NCBI RefSeq assembly: GCF_013403875.1
Contig: NZ_JACBNX010000018.1
Coordinates: 1 to 64,000 of the forward strand
Direction: 5' to 3'
DNA length: 64,000 nucleotides
DNA from: Burkholderia guangdongensis
GTDB taxonomy: Bacteria; Pseudomonadota; Gammaproteobacteria; Burkholderiales; Burkholderiaceae
Shown here: piece by piece, positions 22,450-31,375 of the stretch
Layout of the letters: each line of letters opens with the position of its first letter
Numbering within the stretch: position 1 is the first letter of the stretch
Made by a program: the position numbers and the translations under genes
Notes under the pieces: model-generated
What the model was told of the DNA's origin: nothing
Seen by the model: the letters and a program-made list of their open reading frames with translations, nothing else
Database searches by the model: none

Positions 22450-24540
22450 ATGTCCGCAGGCCTGAATTCCGCTCAAAGCGAAGCGGTGCGCTACCTCGAC
22501 GGTCCCTGCCTCGTGCTCGCCGGCGCGGGCAGCGGCAAGACCCGCGTGATCACGCAGAAGATCGCGCACCTGATCGAAGCGAAAGGCTTCGAGCCGCGCC
22601 ACATCGCCGCCGTCACGTTCACGAACAAGGCGGCCGCCGAAATGCGCGAGCGCGTGTCGAAGCTGCTCGAGGGCAAGACGCTGACGACGCCGGGCAAGGA
22701 AGGCCGCAAGGTGCCGGTCAACCAACTGACCGTCTGCACGTTCCACTCGCTCGGCGTGCAGATCCTGCGCCAGGAGGCCGAGCACGTCGGCCTGAAGCCG
22801 CAGTTCTCGATCATGGATTCCGACGACTGCTTCGGGATGATCCAGGGGCAGATCGGCACAACGGACAAGGGTCTGATCCGCAAGATCCAGAACATCGTCT
22901 CGCTGTGGAAGAACGGCCTCGTGATGCCCGAGGAGGCGATGACGATCGCCGCGAACGAGGACGAGCATCAGGCCGCGCTCGTGTACCGCAACTACGTCGC
23001 GACGCTGCACGCATATCAGGCGGTCGACTTCGACGACCTGATCCGGCTGCCGACCGAGCTGTTCGCGCGGAACGAGCAGGTTCGCGACCGCTGGCAGAAC
23101 AAGCTGCGCTATCTGCTGATCGACGAGTATCAGGACACGAACGCGTGCCAGTACGAGCTGCTGAAGCTGCTCGCCGGCCCGCGCGCGGCATTCACCGCGG
23201 TCGGCGACGACGATCAGGCGATCTACGGCTGGCGCGGCGCGACGCTCGAGAACCTCGCGCAGCTCGGCAAGGATTTCCCGAAGCTGCACCTGGTCAAGCT
23301 CGAGCAGAACTACCGGTCGACCGTGCGGATCCTGACCGCCGCAAACAACGTGATCGCGAACAATCCGAAGCTGTTCGAGAAGAAGCTGTGGTCCGAGCAC
23401 GGGATGGGCGATTCGATCACCGTCACGCCGTGCAACGACGAGGAGCACGAGGCCGAATCGGTCGTGTTTCGCCTGTCCGCGCACAAGTTCGAGCGGCGCG
23501 CGCAGTTCCGCGACTACGCGATCCTGTATCGCGGCAACTTCCAGGCGCGGATCTTCGAGCAGGTGCTGCGGCGCGAGCGGATTCCGTACGTGCTGTCCGG
23601 CGGCCAGTCGTTCTTCGACAAGGCCGAGATCAAGGATCTGTGCGCGTATCTGCGGCTGATCGCGAACGCCGACGACGATCCCGCGTTCATCCGCGCGGTC
23701 ACCACGCCGCGCCGCGGGATCGGCAACACGACGCTCGAGGCGCTCGGCGCGTTCGCGGGGCAGGCGAAGGTGTCGCTGTTCGAGGCCGTGTACATGGGCG
23801 GGATCGAGGCGCGGCTCTCCGCGCGGCAGGTGGAGCCGCTCAGGATGTTCTGCGACTTCATCCAGCGCCTGACCGACCGCGCGGACAAGGAGCCCGCGAC
23901 CGTCGTGCTCGACGACATGATGGAGGCGATCCATTACGAGGCGTATCTGTACGACGCGTTCGACGAGCGGCAGGCGCAGTCGAAGTGGCAGAACGTGCTC
24001 GAATTCCTCGAATGGCTGAAGCGGAAGGGCACGAAGCCAGAGGCCAGGGAGGCCGTCGACGGCGAGGCCGACGGCTACCACAACGCGGACGGGCTCGCCG
24101 ATACCGGCAAGAACCTGCTCGGGTTGATCCAGACGGTCGCGCTGATGTCGATGCTCGAGGGCAAGGACGAGGATCCGGACGCGGTGCGGCTGTCGACCGT
24201 GCACGCGTCGAAGGGGCTCGAGTATCCGCACGTGTTCCTGGTCGGCGTCGAGGAGGGGATCATGCCGCACCGCGGCGGCTCGGAGGACGACGGCCCGATC
24301 GACAGCGAGCGGATCGAGGAGGAGCGCCGGCTGATGTACGTCGCGATCACGCGCGCGCAGCGCAGCCTGCACCTGAACTGGTGCAAGAAGCGCAAGCGGG
24401 CGCGCGAGACGGTGGTTTGCGAGCAGTCGCGCTTCATCGCGGAGATGGGGCTCGACGAAGCGCCGCCGCCGACGCCCGAGGAGGCGCCGATGACGCCGAA
24501 GGACCGGCTCGCGAGCCTGAAGGCGCTGCTGCAGAAGTGA
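22450..24540 (+). CDS. rep: ATP-dependent DNA helicase Rep (UvrD/Rep superfamily 1)
   Basis: A 696-residue 3'-5' SF1A helicase that clears proteins from DNA ahead of the replication fork. Walker A is AGAGSGKTR (Lys30). TFTNKAAAEMRERV is motif Ia, and motif II is DEYQDTN (Asp225-Glu226). Motif III is DDDQAIYGWRGA, and later motifs include LEQNYRST, LSTVHASKGLEYPHVF and YVAITRAQ. The N-terminus (GPCLVLAGAGSGKTRVITQK) matches Rep more closely than UvrD. The start ATG at 22,450 directly precedes the family N-terminus. It ends at a strong bidirectional terminator. Confidence 0.95.
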   Translation: MSAGLNSAQSEAVRYLDGPCLVLAGAGSGKTRVITQKIAHLIEAKGFEPRHIAAVTFTNKAAAEMRERVSKLLEGKTLTTPGKEGRKVPVNQLTVCTFHSLGVQILRQEAEHVGLKPQFSIMDSDDCFGMIQGQIGTTDKGLIRKIQNIVSLWKNGLVMPEEAMTIAANEDEHQAALVYRNYVATLHAYQAVDFDDLIRLPTELFARNEQVRDRWQNKLRYLLIDEYQDTNACQYELLKLLAGPRAAFTAVGDDDQAIYGWRGATLENLAQLGKDFPKLHLVKLEQNYRSTVRILTAANNVIANNPKLFEKKLWSEHGMGDSITVTPCNDEEHEAESVVFRLSAHKFERRAQFRDYAILYRGNFQARIFEQVLRRERIPYVLSGGQSFFDKAEIKDLCAYLRLIANADDDPAFIRAVTTPRRGIGNTTLEALGAFAGQAKVSLFEAVYMGGIEARLSARQVEPLRMFCDFIQRLTDRADKEPATVVLDDMMEAIHYEAYLYDAFDERQAQSKWQNVLEFLEWLKRKGTKPEAREAVDGEADGYHNADGLADTGKNLLGLIQTVALMSMLEGKDEDPDAVRLSTVHASKGLEYPHVFLVGVEEGIMPHRGGSEDDGPIDSERIEEERRLMYVAITRAQRSLHLNWCKKRKRARETVVCEQSRFIAEMGLDEAPPPTPEEAPMTPKDRLASLKALLQK

Positions 24541-24584
24541 CGACGGCGCGGCGGCGGGTGTTCACCGCCGCATGCGTGATGAAG

Positions 24585-24641
24585 AAACCCCCGCGATGCC
24601 TTGCAGTTCAGCAGCGGCAGTTCAGCAGCGCGGGGGTTTTT
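24585..24641. terminator. Bidirectional terminator between rep and the cytochrome gene
   Basis: AAACCCCCGCG pairs with CGCGGGGGTTT (24,585-24,595 with 24,629-24,639). The plus side ends in a T run and the minus side in the complementary T run. It serves the two convergent genes. Confidence 0.85.
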
Positions 24642-24661
24642 GTCGTTCGGGGGAGGCCGGG

Positions 24662-25552
24662 TTACTTCGCGGCGTTGACCATGTAGTCGACGGCGGCCTT
24701 CACGTCGGCGTCGGACGCGGTCGACCCGCCCTTCGGCGGCATGGCGCCCTTGCCGTGCAGCGCGTAGTCGTAGACCTTGTCGATCGGATCCTTGAGGCGC
24801 GGCGCCCAGTCGTCCTTGTTGCCGAATTTCGGCGCGCCGAGGACGCCGGAACCGTGGCAGGCGATACAGACCGACTGAAAGAGCGCCTTGCCGGCCGATG
24901 CGCTGTCGGCGCTCGCCGTCGGCGCTGCCGCGGGCGCCGAGCCTGCCGTCGGAATCGCCGCGATCGCGGCTGCTGCTGCGGCGGCCTGCGCGTTCGCGGC
25001 ATCGGCGTCGGACGCGGGGGCGGCGCCGGTGGCCGGTGCGGCGTTGGCGGCGGGCGCGGGCGGCTCGGTGAAGTTCGCGCCGCTGTTGTTGGCCATATAG
25101 ACGATCGTGCGGGCGATTTCGTAGTCGCTGTAGTCGGCGGGGCTCGTGCCGCCGCGCGGGGGCATCGCGCCCTTGCCGGCCAGTGCCGTTTTCAGCAGCG
25201 TGTCGTAGCCTTGCGCGATGCGCGGCGCCCAGTCGTCCTTGTTGCCGAACTTCGGCGCGCCGGCGGCGCCGGTGCCGTGGCAGGCCACGCAGACGGCCTT
25301 GAACACTTCCTCGCCGGTCTTGTAGACGTGCGGTGCGTTGGCGTCTTTCACGTCGACATGGGCGAGCGGCGCGATGCGCGACGCGACGGACGCATCGGAC
25401 AGCGCGTCGGTGCCGGCGCCGGAGCGGAATGCGTGGTTGGCGTAGGTGGCAAACAGCACGATGAGCGCGATCGGGATCGCGAACGACGCGATGATGACGG
25501 CAATCAGTTGGCCGGGGGTTTTGACCGGAGATTCGTGGGATGCTTCGCTCAT
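24662..25552 (-). CDS. Membrane-anchored di-haem cytochrome c5-type protein
   Basis: A 296-residue electron carrier. A single N-terminal membrane anchor (about 16-37) is followed by two cytochrome c domains. Their haem sites are CVACH at 88-92 and CIACH at 229-233. Distal methionines are in GKGAMPPRGG (Met130) and GKGAMPPKGG (Met271). The two domains are near-duplicates, each with GAPKFGNKDDWAPR, joined by an Ala-rich linker of about 60 residues. It faces the periplasm and likely feeds terminal oxidases. Confidence 0.93.
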   Translation of the reverse strand: MSEASHESPVKTPGQLIAVIIASFAIPIALIVLFATYANHAFRSGAGTDALSDASVASRIAPLAHVDVKDANAPHVYKTGEEVFKAVCVACHGTGAAGAPKFGNKDDWAPRIAQGYDTLLKTALAGKGAMPPRGGTSPADYSDYEIARTIVYMANNSGANFTEPPAPAANAAPATGAAPASDADAANAQAAAAAAAIAAIPTAGSAPAAAPTASADSASAGKALFQSVCIACHGSGVLGAPKFGNKDDWAPRLKDPIDKVYDYALHGKGAMPPKGGSTASDADVKAAVDYMVNAAK

Positions 25553-25822
25553 GCTTGCCTTGTCTCCATGAATAGGAATGGTGAGCGGTGCGGCAACGGC
25601 AACGGGGGCAGTCCGGAGAAGCTCGGACGATTATAGACGGAACGTTTACATGAGGGCGAGTCGTGGTGCGGCGCGTGTTTACCCGCACGGGTGCGGGGTG
25701 GAGGGTGGTGCGGGCGCGCGGTGCGGACACGCGGTGGACGCGTCATGCGAAACGCGGTATGCTTGCGGACTTGTCATTCGTGTCGCGGCCGGTTTGGTTG
25801 GGGTCGTAACACTGTCTCGCAT

Positions 25823-25898
25823 GCGCCCGTAGCTCAATGGATAGAGTACTGCCCTCCGAAGGCAGGGGTTGCTGGTTCGATCCCAGCCGGGCGCGCCA
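25823..25898 (+). tRNA. tRNA-Arg (anticodon CCG)
   Basis: A 76-base cloverleaf. The acceptor arms are GCGCCCG and CGGGCGC. The D arm is AGCTC..GAGTA-like and the anticodon stem is CTGCC/GGCAG, enclosing CTCCGAA with CCG at 25,856-25,858. The T arm is GCTGG/CCAGC around TTCGATC, and the encoded CCA is at 25,896-25,898. It is the apparent integration site of the island that follows. Confidence 0.97.
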
Positions 25899-25948
25899 AG
25901 TGAATCAAAGACTTAGCATCATTCTCTCTCGCCAATCTGCGTTCCACG

Positions 25949-25963
25949 GGACTCGTACGGGAC
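25949..25963. repeat. Imperfect inverted repeat bracketing the integrase gene
   Basis: GGACTCGTACGGGAC just before the integrase start is matched, inverted, by GTCCCGTAGGAGTCG at 26,975-26,989 just after its stop (13 of 15 positions). It could be integrase or excisionase binding sequence, or part of the terminator region. Chance cannot be excluded. Confidence 0.4.
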
Positions 25964-25970
25964 GCAAAGC

Positions 25971-26972
25971 ATGGCTACCTTTTCCAAGCGCGTAACTTCC
26001 ACGGGCGAAGTCACCCATCAAGCGAAGTGCCGCCGCAAAGGTCATCCGACCCAATCCAAGACGTTTAAGAACCTCGCGGACGCGAAGAAGTGGGCGCGAC
26101 AGATCGAACGCGCGTTTGATCTAGGCGAGCTTCCGAAGGACGCCAGACAAGCCGATGCCGCCCACGGCTCGCTCGCCGATGTTCTACGCCGATACCGCGA
26201 TGAGGTCGCACCGAACCACAAGGGCGGCTGGATCGAGACGCTATCTATCAACGCGTGGCTCCGCGAGCAGGTGGAGTTCACGAACACTCGCATCAGCGAT
26301 CTGTCCCCGACGGTCATCGCGACGTGGCGCGATCAGCGGCTGAAGGAATTGAAGCCTGCATCAGTCGCACGTCAGATGAACATCCTGTACTCCGCGATCA
26401 ACAAGGCCCGTCTGGACTGGGGCGTGCCGATACCGGATTGCAAAGTGAAGCGTCCGAAGCAACCGGCGCACCGAGACCGCGTGCTCACGAAGGACGAAGA
26501 GAAGAAGCTGTTGGCCGCTGCCCGCAAATCGTCGAATGATTATCTGGCCCCGGCCATTCAGTTCGCGCTTGCGACAGCGATGCGTGCGGGTGAGATTATC
26601 AACGCGCGATGGACCGATGTGAACGTGGAGCGGAAGGTCTGCCGCGTGCGTGAAGCGAAGAACGGGACGCCACGCGACGTGCCGCTGTCGACAGCCGCGC
26701 TCGCAACCTTGGCCGGGTTGGATCGGTCCACCGGCAGAGTGTTCGAAGGGCTCACGAGCGAGACACTAAAGCGTCTGTTCATCCGGCTTACGAAACGCTG
26801 CGAGGTTGATGACTTCCACTTTCACGACCTTCGGCATACGGCGCTTACGCGGTACGCGCGAACCGGCATGAACCCCTTGCAGCTTGCCGTAATCAGCGGC
26901 CACAAGGACATTAAGATGCTACAGCGCTATACGCACCTCAAGTCGGATGACGTGGTTGCGTTGATGGGGTGA
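25971..26972 (+). CDS. int: Tyrosine-type site-specific integrase
   Basis: A 333-residue tyrosine recombinase that integrates and excises the island. A short N-terminal arm-binding region and a SAM-like core-binding domain (about 65-160) precede the catalytic domain. The catalytic residues are visible: Arg205 in TAMRAGEI, Lys230 in REAKNGTP, His285 and Arg288 in FHDLRHTALTR, His311 in SGHKDIKM, and the nucleophile Tyr320 in LQRYTHL. All are present, so the enzyme looks intact. It starts 72 bases from the tRNA-Arg end, which is typical for tRNA-targeting islands. Confidence 0.95.
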   Translation: MATFSKRVTSTGEVTHQAKCRRKGHPTQSKTFKNLADAKKWARQIERAFDLGELPKDARQADAAHGSLADVLRRYRDEVAPNHKGGWIETLSINAWLREQVEFTNTRISDLSPTVIATWRDQRLKELKPASVARQMNILYSAINKARLDWGVPIPDCKVKRPKQPAHRDRVLTKDEEKKLLAAARKSSNDYLAPAIQFALATAMRAGEIINARWTDVNVERKVCRVREAKNGTPRDVPLSTAALATLAGLDRSTGRVFEGLTSETLKRLFIRLTKRCEVDDFHFHDLRHTALTRYARTGMNPLQLAVISGHKDIKMLQRYTHLKSDDVVALMG

Positions 26973-27043
26973 TCGTCCCGTAGGAGTCGCGCGGCGGGGC
27001 TGTTCGGCTCGCCGCGCGTGCTGGACTGCCCTTACACGGCAGT

Positions 27044-28546
27044 TCACGCACCTACTTCTGCCTTCTCCATCGGAAGGTAACTAAGAAAGGGGGCCAAAGT
27101 CTGCTTGACCGCTTCGGCATAGGCCTGCGCCCAGATATTGGCGAACGCCGCCGCGACGGTAAGCGCTGGGACGAGGCCTAGCCGTTCACCAACCTGCGCA
27201 AACAACAAGTGCGGGTCCATATTGGTCGTCCTCACTGACTGGCAGACCTGCTGCACCTTGTCCGCATTCTCGAAGCGCTGAAGCAGGGCGACCGACAGCT
27301 TGCCGCCAAAAGAATCCCAAGCGCTCATTACTTCATCGAACACGAATGATTCAGGCGATTGTCCCGGCAACCTAAACACCCCGCCCTCGGCAGATTCGCC
27401 TTGCTTCGAATCACCATCAATAACGCATATGGACGGAAATTTCGATGAAGGGTCTAGTCGGTGATAGCGATTCATCGCGACCGCCGTGCCGTCGCCTTCC
27501 ATCCCATGTACTTGGATGTGGTCAACGGCGATATTGCCCGACTGTCGCAGCATCGCCTCAACCCAAAGCCTAGCAAATGGATCTTCAACAAATATCACCA
27601 AGCTCGCTTCAATTTGTCCGGTGATGGCGCGCAGGGAATGGATGTCTAGCTTTCCTTGGAATATCCGGTCCTGCGTCGCAACCCAAATTGCCTTAGATGG
27701 GAGCGGTTTGAGTGCGTCATTTGAGTGAGTCGTGAAAATTGTTTGCAGCTTTTTGCGCTCCGCAACTTCGATCAAATACTCGACTATCCGAACTGTGGCC
27801 ACTGGATGCAGGCCGTTTTCGATCTCCTCGATGAGAACGAGTGCTTGTTCTTCGACTAACTCGATTTCCGCGACCATTCTGATGACGCTGGATTCGCCCG
27901 CGCCGAAATGGAATTCTGAGTATCCCTTTCCATCTTTAGTGCGTCCGGCAAGTAGCGTCACACGTCCTTTCGAGTCAACCTGCATACGGCTGAAACCGCT
28001 AACGTCTTTGCCGAGAATCCGCGAAACAGCCTGGCGCACTGGCTCCGCAAGCTGTTGAATGTGTGCATCTGGCACATTGAAAGAATTGGAGGCACACCTG
28101 ACGAGTTCCGGGCGTTCGTTGGCCGGCACTGTGCGCGACACACCAAATACGAGCACGCGGCGATTAGGTGCGTCGCGGTTCCATCGTTGATTTCGGAAGC
28201 TAGTGGTGCGTCGAATTGCGTCCTTTTTATTCAAGTCTCGGTCGATAATTTCATACTCAATCGCCCAATCCTGCATGGATTCATCATACTTTCCGCTTTT
28301 CGCAAAGAAACGTTTTGGTGATATTGCTTTGTACGCACAGCCCGCAGCGCCCAGAATCGTAGTCTTGCCGCCGCCGTTTGGGCCGATTAAGGCGGTTACC
28401 GGGAAATCGAAGGATACCGGTTCGTTGTTAAAGCCACGCACATGCTTGAGCACCAATTTCGCCAAGTACTGACCGTAATTTCTCGTGGCCGCTTTTTCAA
28501 GTAGGCCGTTTATTGTGCTATCACGAATCTCGCTTTTGAAAGTCAT
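27044..28546 (-). CDS. OLD-like protein: AAA/ABC-type ATPase with C-terminal TOPRIM-like domain
   Basis: A 500-residue protein. The ATPase has Walker A GPNGGGKTT (Lys61), an ABC-like signature FGAGESS (224-230), Walker B ALVLIEEIENGLHP (Glu240/Glu241) and the H-loop TTHSND (282-287). The second part has an acidic motif VIFVEDPFARLWVE (Glu321) and SICVIDGDSKQ (Asp377, Asp379), as expected of a TOPRIM nuclease. This is the domain order of OLD-family endonucleases, many of which act in phage defence. No UvrD-like helicase (the Gabija partner) is adjacent, so a stand-alone class 1-type OLD is the nearest call. It is transcribed toward the integrase, and its location in a tRNA island fits a defence role. 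Confidence 0.75.
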   Translation of the reverse strand: MTFKSEIRDSTINGLLEKAATRNYGQYLAKLVLKHVRGFNNEPVSFDFPVTALIGPNGGGKTTILGAAGCAYKAISPKRFFAKSGKYDESMQDWAIEYEIIDRDLNKKDAIRRTTSFRNQRWNRDAPNRRVLVFGVSRTVPANERPELVRCASNSFNVPDAHIQQLAEPVRQAVSRILGKDVSGFSRMQVDSKGRVTLLAGRTKDGKGYSEFHFGAGESSVIRMVAEIELVEEQALVLIEEIENGLHPVATVRIVEYLIEVAERKKLQTIFTTHSNDALKPLPSKAIWVATQDRIFQGKLDIHSLRAITGQIEASLVIFVEDPFARLWVEAMLRQSGNIAVDHIQVHGMEGDGTAVAMNRYHRLDPSSKFPSICVIDGDSKQGESAEGGVFRLPGQSPESFVFDEVMSAWDSFGGKLSVALLQRFENADKVQQVCQSVRTTNMDPHLLFAQVGERLGLVPALTVAAAFANIWAQAYAEAVKQTLAPFLSYLPMEKAEVGA

Positions 28547-28734
28547 GGCCGCGTATCACCCCGGAATGAAATTGAGATGCATGTAAGGAAGAAATACTAT
28601 GGAAATCATAGCATTGTCCGCTCGTGCCGCGCTGACGTCGCTAACGCGAGATCAACAAGTGCGGACTCCGGTGGTGAGGCCCGCAAAAGTCTCTCCGCAG
28701 GCGCGAAACCCGCGCCGCGGACCTGCGACTGCCC

Positions 28735-28998
28735 TCACGCGGCAGGCTGACACGCTTTGAACCGAATCTCCGGCGCAGACTGGCCAAACACGAGCATCGT
28801 ATCCACCGCTGACGCTACAGCGTGCATCAGGTTCTTCATGCGGTGCGGGTCGTCACAAGTAATGTCGACACTATCGCCAGCTTCAAGGTAATTCTGCGCA
28901 ATGTTGAATTCCGATTCGCTGAATCCTGCTGCGCCAATGGCCATGTAGATTGCGTACTGCGCCGTCTCAAGGTCGCAAGTGCTCAGTTTCTCTTCCAT
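28735..28998 (-). CDS. Small hypothetical protein, acidic
   Basis: An 87-residue acidic protein that I do not recognise. It starts MEEKLSTCDLETAQYAIYMA with an AGGAA ribosome site nine bases upstream, contains AQNYLEAGDSVDITCDD, and ends KACQPAA. It has no signal peptide or membrane segment. It stands alone between the OLD-like gene and a plus-strand gene, separated from both by 160-190 bases. Codon use is balanced and the frame is free of shadows, so it is probably real. Confidence 0.55.
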   Translation of the reverse strand: MEEKLSTCDLETAQYAIYMAIGAAGFSESEFNIAQNYLEAGDSVDITCDDPHRMKNLMHAVASAVDTMLVFGQSAPEIRFKACQPAA

Positions 28999-29161
28999 GT
29001 TTCGGTTCCTCGGTCATAAGTTGGGTGAGGCGCCATTGAACGAAACATTAGTGAACATTGCCAGCGCTTTATTTTCGTGCAGCGTGTGGATTTGTTCACT
29101 CCGATGGTGTATCTGGCTTGTGATAGTCTTTCTCGGTCCGACTTCGTAGGCGGGTGCTGAA

Positions 29162-29689
29162 ATGGGCGCAGTAGCAACGACCGTTAACATTGTCCTGGGC
29201 GTCTTCAATGCGTACATGCTGATGCGCTCGCGGCACGTTTCACTGATGGTCGTACCGACGATTCCGCTGGAAGGTCCAGCACGCGGAGACGACCCGGACA
29301 CGCATCAGATACGAGTCCAAGTTGTGAATCTGAGCCAGTTCACGCTGTACGTGAGCGAGGTGGGTTTCATGTACAGGAACCAGAATGGCGAAGTGCTCAA
29401 ATTTGTCGCGCCAGCAGGGAGTCAATTCCCCATTGAGTTGAAGGCGCGCGATTCCATACGCTTCCAGCCGGAACCGGGCGACATCATGGAGTCCGTCAAA
29501 CACCGGTTCAAATGCGCCTATGCACAAACCGCTTGCGGCCGCACGCGAACTGGTACGAGTCCGTCATTGCAGCAGCAGGAATTGAACGTCTACCTGTCCA
29601 CTGACGCGACCAGCGCTGATCTTGCGAAGTTGCGTAAACGGCATCAGTGGGAGCGGGCCGTGAGCTACATTCGTTCGACGCTCTGGTAG
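29162..29689 (+). CDS. Hypothetical protein with N-terminal membrane segment
   Basis: A 175-residue protein. Residues 1-25 (MGAVATTVNIVLGVFNAYML) form one hydrophobic segment. It is followed by a mainly beta-strand region (QIRVQVVNLSQFTLYVSEVGF, PIELKARDSIRFQPEPGD), a folded extracytoplasmic or cytoplasmic domain reminiscent of small Ig-like modules. No family is recognised. It ends about 180 bases before the nuclease-fold gene on the same strand and may be cotranscribed with it. Confidence 0.6.
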   Translation: MGAVATTVNIVLGVFNAYMLMRSRHVSLMVVPTIPLEGPARGDDPDTHQIRVQVVNLSQFTLYVSEVGFMYRNQNGEVLKFVAPAGSQFPIELKARDSIRFQPEPGDIMESVKHRFKCAYAQTACGRTRTGTSPSLQQQELNVYLSTDATSADLAKLRKRHQWERAVSYIRSTLW

Positions 29690-29866
29690 ATGCCAACTGC
29701 CTCGTGCGGGCGGTCGTCAATTGTACGGGCGCGGAAGTGCCATTGCGAAGGACGCAGACGGGACGAGCCGCCTGGATGAACACGACATAATGCACCGATA
29801 GTCACTCTCACTAGTGCCGGTTTCGCTGATACCATGCTTCCAACGACTAACAATACGGGGATACGC

Positions 29867-31114
29867 ATGGCGCTTTATGAGATCACGGGGGAAAGCCTCA
29901 AACCAGTTGCTCAGAAGACGTTCACCGAATTGGGATGGCGGGAGCGACAGGACATTCAGCGAGCCGTTCGCACGCACATCGCGGCCATTACGCCGGGCGT
30001 CAAAACGATGGTGCTGGCCGAAGAATTCGGTGATTGGGTCGGCGCGAATAGACGAATCGACCTCCTATGCCTCGACGAGCAGGCTCAGCTTGTTGTCGTA
30101 GAGCTCAAGCGCGAGGATGGCGCGCACATGGAACTGCAAGCTCTGCGATATGCCGCGATGGTTTCGACTATGCGGTTCGATCAAGCTGTAGAAGCGCATC
30201 GCAAGTATCTGCAATCGGTCGGCTCGACGGAGGACCCAGAACAGGCGATTCGGGAATTCCTTGAGCAAGAAGAAGGGCCAGTGGCTTTGTCGGAAACCGT
30301 TCGAATCGTGCTCGCGGCATCGGACTTCCCGCAAGAACTAACAACGGCCGTGCTGTGGCTTAACAAGCAAGGTCTGGACCTCCGATGCGTGCAGATGCGG
30401 CCGCACCAGATTGACGATCGCGTCTTGATCGATATCCAGCAAGTCATCCCGCTCCCGGAGGCCGAGCAATACCAAGTTGCGGTCCGTGAGAAATCGATGG
30501 AGCAGGCCGCTGCGCGCGCGCAAGAGCGCGACATGACGCGCTATGACCTATCCATCGGGGATGCCACGCTTACGAATCTGCCCAAGCGCCGCCTGATCTA
30601 TGAGATCGTTTCCGAAGCAATTCGACGCGGCGTGACCATCAGCCAAATCGTTGATGCGGTCCCCTGGAAGGGCAACATCTTCCTTTCGGCTGATGGCGAC
30701 CTGAATGAACAAGAGCTACAAGCAGCGTTCGCGGGGAAGCGTCTGCGCAACTACACCTCAGACGATGATTTATTTCATGCCGATGGCAGAACGTATGCTT
30801 TCACTACTCAATGGGGATCTCAGACGCTTCGTGCAATCGGCAACGTAATCGAACTAATACCGGGTGCAGACAATATTAGCTATGTACCGACAACTGCGGT
30901 TGTTGACGAAGTGCCGCACGGGGAGTACGTGATTCGTCAGCGTGAGAGCGGAGCTATTGAGGTCGAGCATCAAGGGGTGCTCGTGCAGCCGGTTAAGCCA
31001 GTATTGCGCGATCTGGCACAGCAATTAAACGTCCAGCTGCAGAACGGAAATGGGAACGAGTTGAACACTCGGCAGTTGGGAGCGCAGGTGATTAGCGCTG
31101 TAAGGGCGCTTTGA
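29867..31114 (+). CDS. PD-(D/E)XK nuclease-fold protein (DUF91/NucS-like)
   Basis: A 415-residue protein. The N-terminal region carries a restriction-endonuclease-like core, with acidic residues at 52-53 (LAEEFGDWVG) and then NRRIDLLCLDEQAQLVVVELKR, where Asp65 and Glu79-Leu-Lys81 form the D...ExK motif. Residues about 80-210 continue the nuclease domain, with LQALRYAAMVSTM as the helix that follows it. The remainder is of unknown fold. The start at MALYEITGES is preferred because the earlier in-frame ATG lacks a ribosome site. Proteins of this kind are common in defence islands, but no partner gene is obvious. Confidence 0.68.
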   Translation: MALYEITGESLKPVAQKTFTELGWRERQDIQRAVRTHIAAITPGVKTMVLAEEFGDWVGANRRIDLLCLDEQAQLVVVELKREDGAHMELQALRYAAMVSTMRFDQAVEAHRKYLQSVGSTEDPEQAIREFLEQEEGPVALSETVRIVLAASDFPQELTTAVLWLNKQGLDLRCVQMRPHQIDDRVLIDIQQVIPLPEAEQYQVAVREKSMEQAAARAQERDMTRYDLSIGDATLTNLPKRRLIYEIVSEAIRRGVTISQIVDAVPWKGNIFLSADGDLNEQELQAAFAGKRLRNYTSDDDLFHADGRTYAFTTQWGSQTLRAIGNVIELIPGADNISYVPTTAVVDEVPHGEYVIRQRESGAIEVEHQGVLVQPVKPVLRDLAQQLNVQLQNGNGNELNTRQLGAQVISAVRAL

Positions 31115-31375
31115 GACGGCAGATGGCCGCGACTAGTGCCTGGGCGATTGGGGCCGGTACTGCCTATTGTGGGCAGTCCACGCCAATCCCGACGTGCGTT
31201 TGAGGATCGGCGGGACGCATGCAGGACGCGCGATGGTGTTGCGTGCGTGCGACGGGACGACGGAAGAGGCGTGGACTGCGCACGGATTCGGCCGCGCGGT
31301 GTGTAAATCGGTGTTCTGCTGGCTTCGGACGGGCGGGCCTGTAGGTCGATATGGGGCGACTTCCGCAGCCAGCGC
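31115..31375. other. Short non-coding stretch, nothing recognised
   Basis: About 260 bases between the convergent nuclease-fold gene and the three-gene minus-strand operon. It is G/T-biased on the plus strand. I see no clear terminator or RNA. Confidence 0.4.

Noticed and set aside
27044..28546. Gabija (GajA/GajB) system
   Set aside because: GajA-like domain order is possible, but no GajB-type UvrD helicase is adjacent. The rep gene at 22.4 kb is outside the island and is a housekeeping helicase.
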